Shown: piece by piece, positions 35,650 through 44,512 of the stretch
How the letters are laid out: the number at the start of each line of letters is the position of its first letter
Numbering within the stretch: position 1 is the stretch's first letter
DNA from: Phycisphaerales bacterium
GTDB lineage: Bacteria; Planctomycetota; Phycisphaerae; UBA1845
NCBI GenBank assembly: GCA_020639095.1
Contig: JACKHH010000003.1
Span: 62,001 to 126,000 of the forward strand
Direction: 5' to 3'
Length of the DNA: 64,000 nt
Notes under the pieces: model-generated
The model's input: the letters and a program-made list of their open reading frames with translations, nothing else
The model's database searches: none
Told to the model about the DNA's origin: nothing
Position numbers and translations under genes: made by a program

Positions 35650-36888
35650 ATGGCTTCGCAGGAAGACACGACATTCGGTCGCAAAGCGGTCGAGCATAAA
35701 TTCTGCTCGCAGGAAGAGATCGCGCTTTGCCGCAATCGCCAGGAAGAACTCGCCGCGAAGGGCGAACAGAAATCGCTGGCGGAATTGCTCATCGAAAGCG
35801 GTTACCTCACCAAGAGTCAAGCAGCGCGCATCGTGCAAAGCGCGGACGACGACTCGATGTATCGCCCGGCTCAGCAGATTCCGGGTTTCCAGATTCTGAA
35901 GAAACTCGGCCAAGGCGCGATGGCCACGGTGTTCCAGGCCAAGCAGATGAGCCTCGATCGCATCGTCGCGGTCAAGGTGCTGCCCCGGCGGATGAGCGAG
36001 AACAAGGAGTTCGTCGATCGTTTCTATCGCGAGGGTCGGGCGGCTGCCCGTTTGAATCATCCCAATATCGTGCAGGCGATCGACGTCGGCGAAGCCGGTG
36101 GCTATCACTATTTCGTCATGGAGTACATCGACGGCTGCACGGTGTACGACAAGATTTCTGACGGCAAACCGCTCTCCGAAGAAGAAGCGGTGCGCATCAC
36201 GCTGGGCACCGCGAAAGCGCTGGAGCACGCGCATGCGCGCGGCTTCATTCACCGCGACGTGAAACCCAAGAACGTCATGCTCACCAAGGACGACGTGGTG
36301 AAGCTCGCGGACATGGGTTTGGCGCGTGAGGTGAGCGATTACAAGATCGCGGAGCTGGAAGCCGGGCGCGCGTACGGCACACCGTACTATATCAGCCCCG
36401 AACAAATTCGCGGTGAAATCAACATCGACTTCCGGGCGGATATCTATTCGCTCGGCGCGACGTTCTATCACATGGTGGTGGGTAGGGTGCCGTTTGAAGG
36501 GTCAACGCCGTCAACGGTAATGCACAAGCATCTGAAGGAACCGCTCGTTCCCCCGGACCATCTCAACACCAAGCTGTCCGCCGGGGTCGCCGAGGTCGTC
36601 GAATTGATGATGGCCAAGAAGCGCGAGGAACGCTACCCGTCGACCAAGGAACTGATCATCGATCTCGAAGCCATCGCGCGCGGCGAAGCGCCGCTGATGG
36701 CCCGCAAGCGTTACGACAATTCGCTGCTCGAGGACATTGCCCGGTCGGGCAAGACGATCTCATCGCCGAAGGCAGAGGACCTCGCTCCGACGGAGCCGCG
36801 CAGCGACGCTTGGACGTGGATCGTCATCCTGCTCGCGATGTTGCTGATTTCCGTTCTGCTGAATATCGGGCAGTGCGTGATGCGCTAG
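35650..36888 (+). CDS. Membrane-anchored Ser/Thr protein kinase
   Basis: A 412-residue Hanks-type kinase. Residues 1-75 form an N-terminal helical region of unknown role. The kinase domain has a Gly loop LGQGAMATVF, Lys109 in AVKVLP, catalytic HRDVKPKN (Asp203), DMGLA (Asp221, in place of DFG), APE-like ISPEQIRGE and DIYSLGATFY. A linker and single C-terminal membrane helix (TWIVILLAMLLISVLLNI) end the protein, with the kinase in the cytoplasm and only a few residues outside. It lacks an external sensor, so it may be regulated internally. The active-site residues are complete. Confidence 0.9.
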   Translation: MASQEDTTFGRKAVEHKFCSQEEIALCRNRQEELAAKGEQKSLAELLIESGYLTKSQAARIVQSADDDSMYRPAQQIPGFQILKKLGQGAMATVFQAKQMSLDRIVAVKVLPRRMSENKEFVDRFYREGRAAARLNHPNIVQAIDVGEAGGYHYFVMEYIDGCTVYDKISDGKPLSEEEAVRITLGTAKALEHAHARGFIHRDVKPKNVMLTKDDVVKLADMGLAREVSDYKIAELEAGRAYGTPYYISPEQIRGEINIDFRADIYSLGATFYHMVVGRVPFEGSTPSTVMHKHLKEPLVPPDHLNTKLSAGVAEVVELMMAKKREERYPSTKELIIDLEAIARGEAPLMARKRYDNSLLEDIARSGKTISSPKAEDLAPTEPRSDAWTWIVILLAMLLISVLLNIGQCVMR

Positions 36889-36921
36889 CCAGATCGGCAC
36901 GCGACGAATCCCATCTGTAAA

Positions 36922-37440
36922 CTACTTCGCCGGCATGATGGCACGCGTGTATTCCAGAATCCTCGCGCCCCAATCCTCGCTCACCGTCGCGGGCAGATCG
37001 ATGCCTTCATTACGATAGTCCATGTCGCGAAGGATTGTCGAAGCCACCAATGTCTCGTTGGCGGGAACGCGTTCGCGAACGAAGAAGACGTTGCGATTGG
37101 TGCTCTCGATCCACTCGCCGGAATCTTCATCCTTGAAACGGAACCAGAACTCAACCTGCACGCCATCGACCATGTAGCCGTGCTCCTCGCTGATGTTGAA
37201 ATCGAGGTAGGCTTTGTTGTTCTCATTGCGGCGAACGACCTCGACGTGCAACTTGGCCTGGCCCTCGGGCACGAGTTCGGTGTTCGGCGGAAGTGGTTGC
37301 TGCCAGATGGGCAGAGCGTTCGTGGGCTGAGCCGAGCCCTGCGGCGCGGTGGTTGTGGGGTTGCTCCCGCTGCCACTCGTGAATACCAGGTAGCCAGCCA
37401 CGGCTGCGACCAGCAGCACGATGAGAATAAGTGGTTTCAT
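36922..37440 (-). CDS. Exported or membrane-anchored protein of unknown function
   Basis: A 172-residue protein with an N-terminal hydrophobic segment (MKPLILIVLLVAAVAGYLVF), then a Ser/Thr/Pro/Gln linker. The domain ~55-165 has KLHVEVVRRNENNKAYLDFN, QVEFWFRFKDEDSGEWI and ANETLVASTILRDMDY, which suggests a beta-sandwich. GAGGAA precedes the ATG at 37440. Convergent with the kinase gene; no functional clue. Confidence 0.65.
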   Translation of the reverse strand: MKPLILIVLLVAAVAGYLVFTSGSGSNPTTTAPQGSAQPTNALPIWQQPLPPNTELVPEGQAKLHVEVVRRNENNKAYLDFNISEEHGYMVDGVQVEFWFRFKDEDSGEWIESTNRNVFFVRERVPANETLVASTILRDMDYRNEGIDLPATVSEDWGARILEYTRAIMPAK

Positions 37441-37580
37441 GATTGCATTCCTCGGCGACGTATCTGGGGAATTGTGCCATGGCCCGCCCGGCGCAGGACG
37501 GGCCCGGATTCCGGTTACTCGTCCGCCCATCTTAGCCAACGGGCGGTGCTCGGCAACTCACAGTTCCTGTGGCTGCGGCA

Positions 37581-39440
37581 CTACGACGCAAAGAGGATCG
37601 TGCGCGCCGCGTCGCTGCTCAGTCGGAGCAGGGCGTCGCGGATCCTGCCAAAATCGCCCGCGGTCAGCCGAGCCGAGTCAATGCGCACATTGCGTAGAAT
37701 CCGCAGCTTCTGCCCGTCGAGCGTGACCTGTTGCCCGACGGCAGCCCATTCGTCGTCGATGGGTTGGTAGTCTTGCGGCAGCGCCTGGGCTTTCCACGAT
37801 TCCGGGAGGTTGAGCGTGACGTCGACGCGAACTTGCGCGTTGCCAGCGAGTGCGACGACGTTTTCGCGATCGCGGTCGCCGAGCGGCAGCGCGAATTCCG
37901 TGTGCTGCGTGGGCGCATCGCCGATCCGCAGCAGGCGATAGCTGCCGACTTCGGGCAGCGACGCGAGCGTGACCTGCGCGTTCGCGCAGAACTCATCGGC
38001 GGACAGAGTTTCGATCGTGTGACGCGCAACGGTCACGTCGTCGAGCACGCCGCCCAAAACCTGGGACACCAGTTTCTTCTGGGCGTCCGCGTCCCTAGCG
38101 TTATCGGGATCGAAGTAGCCACCGGTCATGCGCACGCGCAGATCGCCCGACGCGGACCCGTCATCGGCAATGTCGATCGCACCGGTGATTTGCAGCATAT
38201 TGTCCTGCTTCTCGCCACGCGCTGCGAGGTACGTTTCCCGCAACCCGTCCGAACCGCTCGGCGCGAGCACGACGTGGCGACCCCAATTGCCCGGGTTCTC
38301 GATGATGCCGCGCTCCGGATGAACAATTACCTCGCCCTCGTCGGTCTTGGCGATGACGACGACCGCGGCGAATGCGGCGTCAACCGGATACTTTGCGCTC
38401 CAGGCATCGGCGTCGGCTGCGACAGCGGTGGATGCGGACATTCCCAATGAACGCACCGCCGCCAGGCACACGGCTGATGACTCGAGTGGATTGCCGTAGT
38501 TCGTCGCCAGGACCTCACTTGCCGGCCTGCACGAACGTGAACGCCGCGCCATCGGCGCGTTGACGTAGTTGAAGCGATTGCTCAGCGCGTCGGCGAGCGC
38601 GGACAGTTTTTCGCGGGGCAGCGTTGCGTCCTTGGTGACGTCTTTCGCGAATGCGTCGATGTGCGCGTCCGTAGTTGCCGCATGCTCGACCGCATCGAGC
38701 CATGAGTTGGCCCAACCCGCAGCACTGGGTGCCGTCGAGAATTGCAGGCGATCGCCTTCCGCACCCTCGGGCGGTGTCTGTCCCTCGTGGCGCACGCCCG
38801 GCCGCGGCCCGTACTGCATCTTGAACGTGCCCGCACCGTCCATGTACTTGCCGGACGGATTGTCCCCCGGGTGCTTCACCCACATGTTCAGTGTGGTTCC
38901 CTCGGGAGCGGTGACGCTCACGTTGCCTTCGTGAATCGGGTACTGGTCATCGAATAGGATTTGTTCGGACACGAACGGCAGCACGCCCGCGCGCGTGGTG
39001 ATTTCGTATTCGAGTTCGAGCGTGACGCCCGGCTCGATGCCGCTGAAGGAAACGATGCGTTCCTTCCAACAACTGTACGCGGGCCAGCCCGCGACCTCCT
39101 GCGCAGCGCCGAGGTTGATGCCGTAGTCCGGAACGGGAATCACGCTGCCGTCCGGGAGATGCGCGTTGGCGGCGAGGATTTCGAGTTCGTCGCTGCCGTC
39201 GCAGAAGTCGATGGTGCGATCGCCGAAGCTGCGAATGGGCCGGCGATTGAGCAGCTTGACCCACTGATGCTCGTGCCGCGTGACCGATCCGTCGTTGTGG
39301 ATATCCCAGGACCGGTCCCAGCGCAGGATGACGGCATCCGCGTCTGGATATTCCTTGCTGCCGATCGACAGGTCCGGTGTGTCAGCGAATGCCGGTGCGC
39401 AGATCGCAGCGACAACAAGCGCAACAAACACGCGTTGCAC
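37581..39440 (-). CDS. DUF3857/transglutaminase-like protein with lost catalytic Cys
   Basis: A 619-residue exported protein. From a GTG at 39440 it has a tidy signal peptide (RVFVALVVAAICAPAFA). The N-terminal half is a DUF3857-type beta domain (VILRWDRSWDIHNDG, RHEHQWVKLLNRR, LELEYEITTRAGVLPF). The region ~residues 270-400 aligns with the transglutaminase core. The catalytic Cys, seen as GVCKDKAG in the neighbour, is replaced (YGNPLESSAVC), so it is probably a pseudoenzyme. The start is uncertain: an ATG at 39614 overlaps the upstream gene but would translate the inserted repeat. Paralogue of the upstream gene. Confidence 0.7.
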   Translation of the reverse strand: MQRVFVALVVAAICAPAFADTPDLSIGSKEYPDADAVILRWDRSWDIHNDGSVTRHEHQWVKLLNRRPIRSFGDRTIDFCDGSDELEILAANAHLPDGSVIPVPDYGINLGAAQEVAGWPAYSCWKERIVSFSGIEPGVTLELEYEITTRAGVLPFVSEQILFDDQYPIHEGNVSVTAPEGTTLNMWVKHPGDNPSGKYMDGAGTFKMQYGPRPGVRHEGQTPPEGAEGDRLQFSTAPSAAGWANSWLDAVEHAATTDAHIDAFAKDVTKDATLPREKLSALADALSNRFNYVNAPMARRSRSCRPASEVLATNYGNPLESSAVCLAAVRSLGMSASTAVAADADAWSAKYPVDAAFAAVVVIAKTDEGEVIVHPERGIIENPGNWGRHVVLAPSGSDGLRETYLAARGEKQDNMLQITGAIDIADDGSASGDLRVRMTGGYFDPDNARDADAQKKLVSQVLGGVLDDVTVARHTIETLSADEFCANAQVTLASLPEVGSYRLLRIGDAPTQHTEFALPLGDRDRENVVALAGNAQVRVDVTLNLPESWKAQALPQDYQPIDDEWAAVGQQVTLDGQKLRILRNVRIDSARLTAGDFGRIRDALLRLSSDAARTILFAS

Positions 39441-39474
39441 AGTTGTCCATTGACGCTGGGAGTGTGCGCCCAAA

Positions 39475-39594
39475 CTCCCCTCCCTTTGGGAGGGGGCAGG
39501 GGGAGGGCAAAGCGCGAGGGTGCCAAGACCCAAGGGACGAATCTCGCCTGATTCCCCCCTCACCCAACCTCTCCCCCGCGGGGGAGAGGGGTTT
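39475..39594. repeat. Composite palindromic element, second copy
   Basis: Hairpin A (about 39475-39508) and hairpin B (about 39552-39594, CCCTCACCCAACCTCTCCCC with GGGGGAGAGGGG) in the same order and nearly the same spacing as at 6410-6525. It separates two otherwise adjacent genes of an operon. Confidence 0.65.
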
Positions 39595-39606
39595 TGTTCG
39601 CGATTC

Positions 39607-41670
39607 CTAGTCATTGTGCACCTCCGATTCCTTGCGGTTGAGCCACGCGTGCTTGGACTCACCGTTTTCGGGTTGCGTGCGTTCGCAGACCACCCAGGCG
39701 TTGCTGATGTCCTTCATCGCGTCGATCGCCTTCTTGAACTTGGGATAATCCTTGGCTTCGATGAGGTGCTGCTTGACGTTTAACTCGAACGTGTAGGTCA
39801 GTTTGGCGCCATCGGCGGACGCGGTGAAGGTCAGGTCAGCCGCTGGCGATTCCAGCGTCTGGTTGTCGGGCAGTTTGGTCACGTGCCAACCGTTGGGAAG
39901 CTGCACGGTTTCCTCATAGTGCAGGCCGCGCGTCGCCCGCATGTGCATCCCGTACTCGCGCGTCTCCGCGCTGAAATCGTTGAACAGGTCGGGAATCAGC
40001 CAATCCGCCAACGGATGCTTCATCAGCGGCAGACGGAACACGCAGGCGGATTCGCCCCCGCCGGTGTAATTGTCAGCCGATACCAGCATTTCAACCGTGG
40101 CATCGTGCGCGTAGTCGTACGGGTCGGTGTAGTTGAGCTTCTCGACGACGGCTGTCGGCGCGATATTGACGACCTCCTCGAACACGTGCTTGATGTTCGG
40201 ACGCCAGTGGCTCTCGAGGTTGCGGCGCAGGTAAGTGTCGGGATAGCCGCTCATGCTCATCGCGATCTCCGCGTGGAGCGTACCGTCGGCGTCGATGCGC
40301 GACTGGCTGCGCGAAGTCAGTTGGTTGTATGACGGGGGGTAGTAGGGCGAGAGCGTCAGCGTTTCCCCCTCGGGCGTGCCGTAAACCAGTCCCTGTAGCG
40401 CTTCGCGACTCGACCACATCTCGCGACTCAGCGGAATCCACGTCGGGTCGAGGATTTTCCACTCGCCGGCTTGGTCTTTCATCACCGTGACGGTGTGGTT
40501 GAATTGATCGGCCGGGATGTCTTCCACCCGCGAACCGGCCATGGTCAACGCAGGGTGCGCTTCCACGCCGAGCACGCGCAGCATGGTGACGAGCATTCCT
40601 GCCTTGTCTTTGCAAACTCCGCCGCGATCGCGGAACGTCTCCGCCCCTTTGTGCAACGTGAAACCTTCGCACGGGCCGCGACTCGTGCCGTAGTAGCGGA
40701 TGTTGTCCGCGACCCAATGGTTGCAGGCGGCGACCTTGTCTTCGATGTTGGAGAGGCCCTTGGTGAGTTCCGCCACTTTTTCGCGGATCTCGTCGTTGGC
40801 TTTGAACTGATCGATGTTGGCTTCGTGGAACCAGCGCGACTTCATTTCCCAATCGGGCACCGTCGCCATCACCACCTTGGGCACGCAGTCATCGAGCGCG
40901 ACCATGTGCGGTTCCGATTTGATCGCGGGCAAATCATCGGCCGTGAAGGTGTAGACGTTGTAATTGTCGGTGGTCCACAGCGACGTCTTCAGCGGCCCGT
41001 TGTAGACCTCGTACTGAATGGGCATTTCCTTTGGCATGTGCACCGAGTAACGCTTGTGCACGACGGGATGGTGCCCCTGGAAAAGCGTAACCTCGTACCA
41101 GTGGCCGGGCATCGGCGGTTGGAGCGTTTCGCCCGGCTCGGTTTCGTTCGCGCCCGCGAGATAGGCGATGTTGAATCCGATCTTACTAACGTGGAGTTCG
41201 ATCGTATCACCGGCTGCGAGGTTCGGTACGCTGACAACGTGCTGATCGCCGCCCCAGAAGATCCAGCGTTGTACGGTGGGCTGCGTGATGATGTCGTTGA
41301 GCGGCACATTCTCAACGCCGCCGTCCTTGCGATGGATGCGCAGCGACTTGATCGTCACCCGCCGGGTCGCCGGGTCGAAGTCGAAGCGCTGCACACACTG
41401 TTGCTTTACGCCCGCGTCGGTGAGCACCTTGATCAGGCGACAACTCTCTGTCGTCGCGAGCCCGCTGGGGCGCACGTAGACATCGGCTTCATCGAGCAGG
41501 TCGACGTAGTCCGCGCCGTCGTATTTGTCCTTGTCGCCGGCCTCTGCCACCATCTTGGCGATGTCGTCCGGAGTCGCGGGTTGCGGCGGGCCTGCGTGTG
41601 CGCGAACAGCCAACGCGGCGCAACACACGATGACGGTGAGCGCGGTTCTTGTGCTCTTGGTTTGCAACAT
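39607..41670 (-). CDS. Secreted DUF3857/transglutaminase-like protein
   Basis: A 687-residue exported protein with signal peptide ALTVIVCCAALAVRAHA. The N-terminal half is the DUF3857 domain (DEADVYVRPSGLATTESCRL, VKQQCVQRFDFDPATRRVTI and on). Next is a transglutaminase-like core with Cys in RDRGGVCKDKAGML (~residue 352), His in FNHTVTV and Asp in LDPTW, all three catalytic positions. The C-terminal DUF2569/3858-like part follows. AGAGGA precedes the start at 41670. The role is unknown; such proteins may act on surface proteins or peptides. Confidence 0.8.
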   Translation of the reverse strand: MLQTKSTRTALTVIVCCAALAVRAHAGPPQPATPDDIAKMVAEAGDKDKYDGADYVDLLDEADVYVRPSGLATTESCRLIKVLTDAGVKQQCVQRFDFDPATRRVTIKSLRIHRKDGGVENVPLNDIITQPTVQRWIFWGGDQHVVSVPNLAAGDTIELHVSKIGFNIAYLAGANETEPGETLQPPMPGHWYEVTLFQGHHPVVHKRYSVHMPKEMPIQYEVYNGPLKTSLWTTDNYNVYTFTADDLPAIKSEPHMVALDDCVPKVVMATVPDWEMKSRWFHEANIDQFKANDEIREKVAELTKGLSNIEDKVAACNHWVADNIRYYGTSRGPCEGFTLHKGAETFRDRGGVCKDKAGMLVTMLRVLGVEAHPALTMAGSRVEDIPADQFNHTVTVMKDQAGEWKILDPTWIPLSREMWSSREALQGLVYGTPEGETLTLSPYYPPSYNQLTSRSQSRIDADGTLHAEIAMSMSGYPDTYLRRNLESHWRPNIKHVFEEVVNIAPTAVVEKLNYTDPYDYAHDATVEMLVSADNYTGGGESACVFRLPLMKHPLADWLIPDLFNDFSAETREYGMHMRATRGLHYEETVQLPNGWHVTKLPDNQTLESPAADLTFTASADGAKLTYTFELNVKQHLIEAKDYPKFKKAIDAMKDISNAWVVCERTQPENGESKHAWLNRKESEVHND

Positions 41671-41806
41671 GTTCTGGTCCTCTGATTGTGATCGAATGCA
41701 GCGGGTTGCAGCGTTCACAGGATGCGAGCGCACACAACTCACAGGCGTGTGCGATGAATGAAAGTCTAGCGATTCAGCAGTATCGCGTCCAGTTATGCAG
41801 CGCTTG

Positions 41807-41884
41807 GGGTGGCATGGTCTGACGAAGTCAGGCCATGGTCAATAAGCAGGCACCACGGCCTCGCTGCGCGAGACCGTGCCACCC
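41807..41884. repeat. Nested palindrome, GGGTGGCATGGTCT type
   Basis: Outer arms 41807-41820 and 41871-41884 (13 of 14 pairs). Two inner hairpins of 10/11 pairs each lie at 41813-41837 and 41854-41878. The outer and inner arms overlap, so they are alternative foldings. It lies upstream of the aminopeptidase gene. Confidence 0.6.
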
Positions 41885-41990
41885 TGCGCGTTGCTACAGC
41901 CGTCCATGGTCACGTTTGCACGCCTGCTGGCGGATGGATACGATCAGCCGCTGCGGATTTCGCCCGACATGTTTACACACGGAGGTGGCT

Positions 41991-43418
41991 GTGAAACTCA
42001 AAGTTGCGGACCAGAAGCAGTGGCGCGGGCACGTGCGATTCGTGTTCAACGCGGGGAATACCAAGGTCGGTCCGCGCATCAGCGGACTCACGGTGCCATC
42101 GGGCGTCGGCAAGTGCGTCACCGCGACGCGCGACGCAAAAGGCAACGCGAGCGTCATCGTCTCGCTGGGGGAATCCACCAAGATCAAGGCAGAGACGTTT
42201 CGCCTAGCCGGTGGGGCGATCACGAATTGGATGCGCGATTGCGGGGTGACGTCGGCGGGCGTGGATATTCCCGAGATTGTCGGCGTGTCGGCGACCGATG
42301 TGATCCAAGCCGTGAGCGAAGGTTTGATGCTCGCGGACTACGCGTTCAATCGCCACAAGTCAGCCGCGACCAAACGCGAGAACCTTTCAGTCGATCTGCT
42401 CGTCAAGAAGCAGGCCGCCGGTGACGTGCAAACCGTTGCCCGCGCGACGCGCATTTGCGATGCGGTACATACCGCGCGCGACATCGCCCACGAACCGCCC
42501 AACGTGATCAACCCCGTGACGCTCGCGCAGCGCGCGACCGCGCTCGCGAAAAAGCATGGCTTGAAGTGTACCGTGCTCGATCATCGCCGCCTCGCGACCA
42601 TGAAAGCCGGAGGTATCCTCGCCGTTGGTCAGGGCAGCGCGATTCCGCCGCGACTCATCGTGCTTGAGTACAGCCCGCGCGGGCGCTCAGGCAAGCCGGT
42701 GGTGCTCGTTGGGAAAGCCATCACGTTCGATACCGGTGGCTATTCGATCAAAACCAAGGACGGCATCCTGGGCATGAAGTACGACAAGTGCGGCGGGATG
42801 GCCGTGCTCGGCGCGATGCAGGCCGTGGCAACGCTCAAGCCGAAGGTGCCCGTCGTAGGCGTCATCGCAGCCGCGGAGAACATGATCGACGGGGCTGCGT
42901 ATCGCCCGGACGATATCATCACGACGCTCAGCGGCAAGACGGTGCAGATTGTGTCAGCCGATGCCGAGGGCCGCATGGTGCTCTGCGACGCGCTGACGTA
43001 TGCCCAGCAGAAGTACAAACCGCGCGCGATGATCGATCTCGCGACGCTCACCGGCGGCGTGGTTGTGTCCCTCGGATCGGTGGCGGCGGGGATTTTCTCG
43101 AACGATGAGGCGTTGCAAAAGTCGCTCATCGATGCCGGGCAGCGCACGCACGAACGCCTGTGGCCGTTGCCGCTGTGGGATGAATACCTCGACCTGCTCG
43201 CGGGCGATGACAGCGACATCAAGAACTCCGGCAACCGCGAAGCCCACGCGGTGCAGGGCGGTATCTTCCTCAAGCAGTTCGTCAGCGACGACGTCCCCTG
43301 GGCGCACCTCGACATCGCGGGTGTTGCGGACATTCCCAAGGATAGCGCATACTGTCCGAAGGGTGCGACCGGTTTCGGCGTGCGGTTGTTGATGGAGTAT
43401 GTGGCGACCCTGCGGTAA
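41991..43418 (+). CDS. M17 leucyl aminopeptidase family protein
   Basis: A two-metal cytosol aminopeptidase, ~475 aa. The catalytic C-terminal domain has the metal-ligand set: VGKAITFDTGGYSIKTKDG, MKYDKCGG and SADAEGRMVL (NTDAEGR in most). HEPPNVINP also fits M17. The N-terminal domain is the usual divergent region. It would remove N-terminal residues from peptides. The GTG at 41991 has GGAGG at 5 bases; an upstream run from 41835 covers a repeat and is rejected. No clear regulator. Confidence 0.93.
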   Translation: MKLKVADQKQWRGHVRFVFNAGNTKVGPRISGLTVPSGVGKCVTATRDAKGNASVIVSLGESTKIKAETFRLAGGAITNWMRDCGVTSAGVDIPEIVGVSATDVIQAVSEGLMLADYAFNRHKSAATKRENLSVDLLVKKQAAGDVQTVARATRICDAVHTARDIAHEPPNVINPVTLAQRATALAKKHGLKCTVLDHRRLATMKAGGILAVGQGSAIPPRLIVLEYSPRGRSGKPVVLVGKAITFDTGGYSIKTKDGILGMKYDKCGGMAVLGAMQAVATLKPKVPVVGVIAAAENMIDGAAYRPDDIITTLSGKTVQIVSADAEGRMVLCDALTYAQQKYKPRAMIDLATLTGGVVVSLGSVAAGIFSNDEALQKSLIDAGQRTHERLWPLPLWDEYLDLLAGDDSDIKNSGNREAHAVQGGIFLKQFVSDDVPWAHLDIAGVADIPKDSAYCPKGATGFGVRLLMEYVATLR

Positions 43419-43465
43419 GTGATGTTCGCAGACCGAAGTGCCAAAACCGATGGCGGAAGCATGTT

Positions 43466-43605
43466 GTCCGAGGTCCAAAGTCCGAAGTCAAATGTCCAAA
43501 GTCCATTGTCCGGTGTCCGGCGTCCGGTGTCCGGCGTCCGGTGTCCGGCGTCCGGTGTCCGGTAGTCGGTAGTCGGTAGTCGGTAGTCGGTGGTCGATGT
43601 CGGAT
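43466..43605. repeat. Heptanucleotide tandem array, 20 units
   Basis: Twenty 7-base units in exact register, drifting from GTCCGAG/GTCCAAA through GTCCGGT and GTCCGGC to AGTCGGT, ending with GGTCGAT and GTCGGAT. The 140-bp array resembles short tandemly repeated repeats known in cyanobacteria. Confidence 0.85.
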
Positions 43606-43628
43606 GCCGGAGGCGCGAATTTGAGCGC

Positions 43629-43874
43629 ATGGCGCATGAAAGTGGATTTGCCAATAAGGTCTTTGAGATTGTCGATCGAAGCCTGCGACGATTGCTAGCC
43701 GACGGGCTGCCTCACGTTGAGGTTATTCCGGTTCTCACCGCGAAGCGGCCTAGGCCGGGGCTTCAGCCCCGGTTGGGCTGGGTAACCCCATACTCCCCTC
43801 GCTGCGGTTTGGCGCCTCCGCGGCAAACCGCAGCGAGGGGAGAGGAAAACAGGCGACAGTGTCACCGGGCATGA
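43629..43874 (+). pseudogene. Possible truncated gene ending in the cloverleaf element
   Basis: A plausible coding start (MAHESGFANKVFEIVDRSLR) with GGAGG 15 bases before. After ~37 codons the reading frame enters the palindromic element and loses protein character. It could be a short gene cut by the insertion of the element, or chance. Confidence 0.2.
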
Positions 43875-43898
43875 ATGCCCGGCCTAGGCCGCTTCGCG
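43739..43898. repeat. Cloverleaf-like nested palindrome with perfect 20-bp outer arms
   Basis: Outer arms CGCGAAGCGGCCTAGGCCGG (43739-43758) and its exact reverse complement (43879-43898). Inside are three hairpins: 43755-43772 (7-bp stem, loop TTCA), 43794-43841 (perfect 17-bp stem, 14-base loop) and 43865-43882 (8-bp stem). The outer arm contains GGCCTAGGCC, itself a palindrome. Confidence 0.75.
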
Positions 43899-43975
43899 GA
43901 AACCGGTTGCTTCGCAACCGCTATTGTGATTTGTGCGGCAGCGCTCAATGGCCTTGTCTTCGAGTGGTTTACGGA

Positions 43976-44512
43976 ATGGATGACACTATCCAGTTATTCA
44001 CCTGGCAGGGGCAGGGTCACTCGTTGGTTATGGGATGCATTGATCACACTCAAAGTGAGTGGTGCCATGACAAGGCTATCCGGAGGGCGTATGAAAAACT
44101 CTATTCGCGGATCGGCTATGATCAAATCATCTGGTGCGTGATAGATCCATCGAACTGGGTCGAGACTGAGTTCGACAACGACAAGTGCAAATGGACGCTT
44201 GTCCTTCCCCGCTCAGCAATTGTGTCATACATAGATGAGTGGGCCTGGTCCCACATGATCGGCGCGCCATGTGGACCGCCTCGTAAGCTGCGTTACAAGT
44301 GGTTGGAGGATGCGCTTCGCGATTCCCCTGACGACTCCTTCGGACGCGAGGCATTTCTGAAGAAGAAAGAGAGCGATTACGCGGTCCGCCCACCCGACGA
44401 TGAACTCTGGCGACGGATGCTGTTGAGAAATCCTGAATGTACTGAGAATAGTGTGAGCGCCCTAATTCGGCATCCAATCGATCCGGATTGTCACGGAACG
44501 GCGACGCTATAG
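43976..44512 (+). CDS. DUF3841-like protein (tentative)
   Basis: A 178-residue cytoplasmic-type protein. The pattern MDDTIQLFTWQGQGHSLVMG, then AYEKLYSRIGYDQIIWCV and KWTLVLPRSAIVSYIDEW resembles the DUF3841 family as I know it (WxIQ...AYxWM...RIg...IW; ...lElEvP...vLlSDF..W). The family's role is unknown to me. No good RBS is seen at the ATG; longer starts from 43859 would run through repeat DNA. It lies in the accessory zone between a cloverleaf repeat and decayed sequence. Confidence 0.5.
   Translation: MDDTIQLFTWQGQGHSLVMGCIDHTQSEWCHDKAIRRAYEKLYSRIGYDQIIWCVIDPSNWVETEFDNDKCKWTLVLPRSAIVSYIDEWAWSHMIGAPCGPPRKLRYKWLEDALRDSPDDSFGREAFLKKKESDYAVRPPDDELWRRMLLRNPECTENSVSALIRHPIDPDCHGTATL

Noticed and set aside
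41835..41990. N-terminal extension of the M17 aminopeptidase
   Set aside because: The extension is repeat DNA read in frame; the GTG at 41991 has a GGAGG and gives a normal start.
43466..43605. CRISPR array
   Set aside because: Period is 7 bases without spacers; no cas genes nearby.
43739..43898. tRNA-like or ribozyme gene from the cloverleaf shape
   Set aside because: No anticodon arm, T-loop or conserved tRNA bases; treated as a palindromic DNA element.
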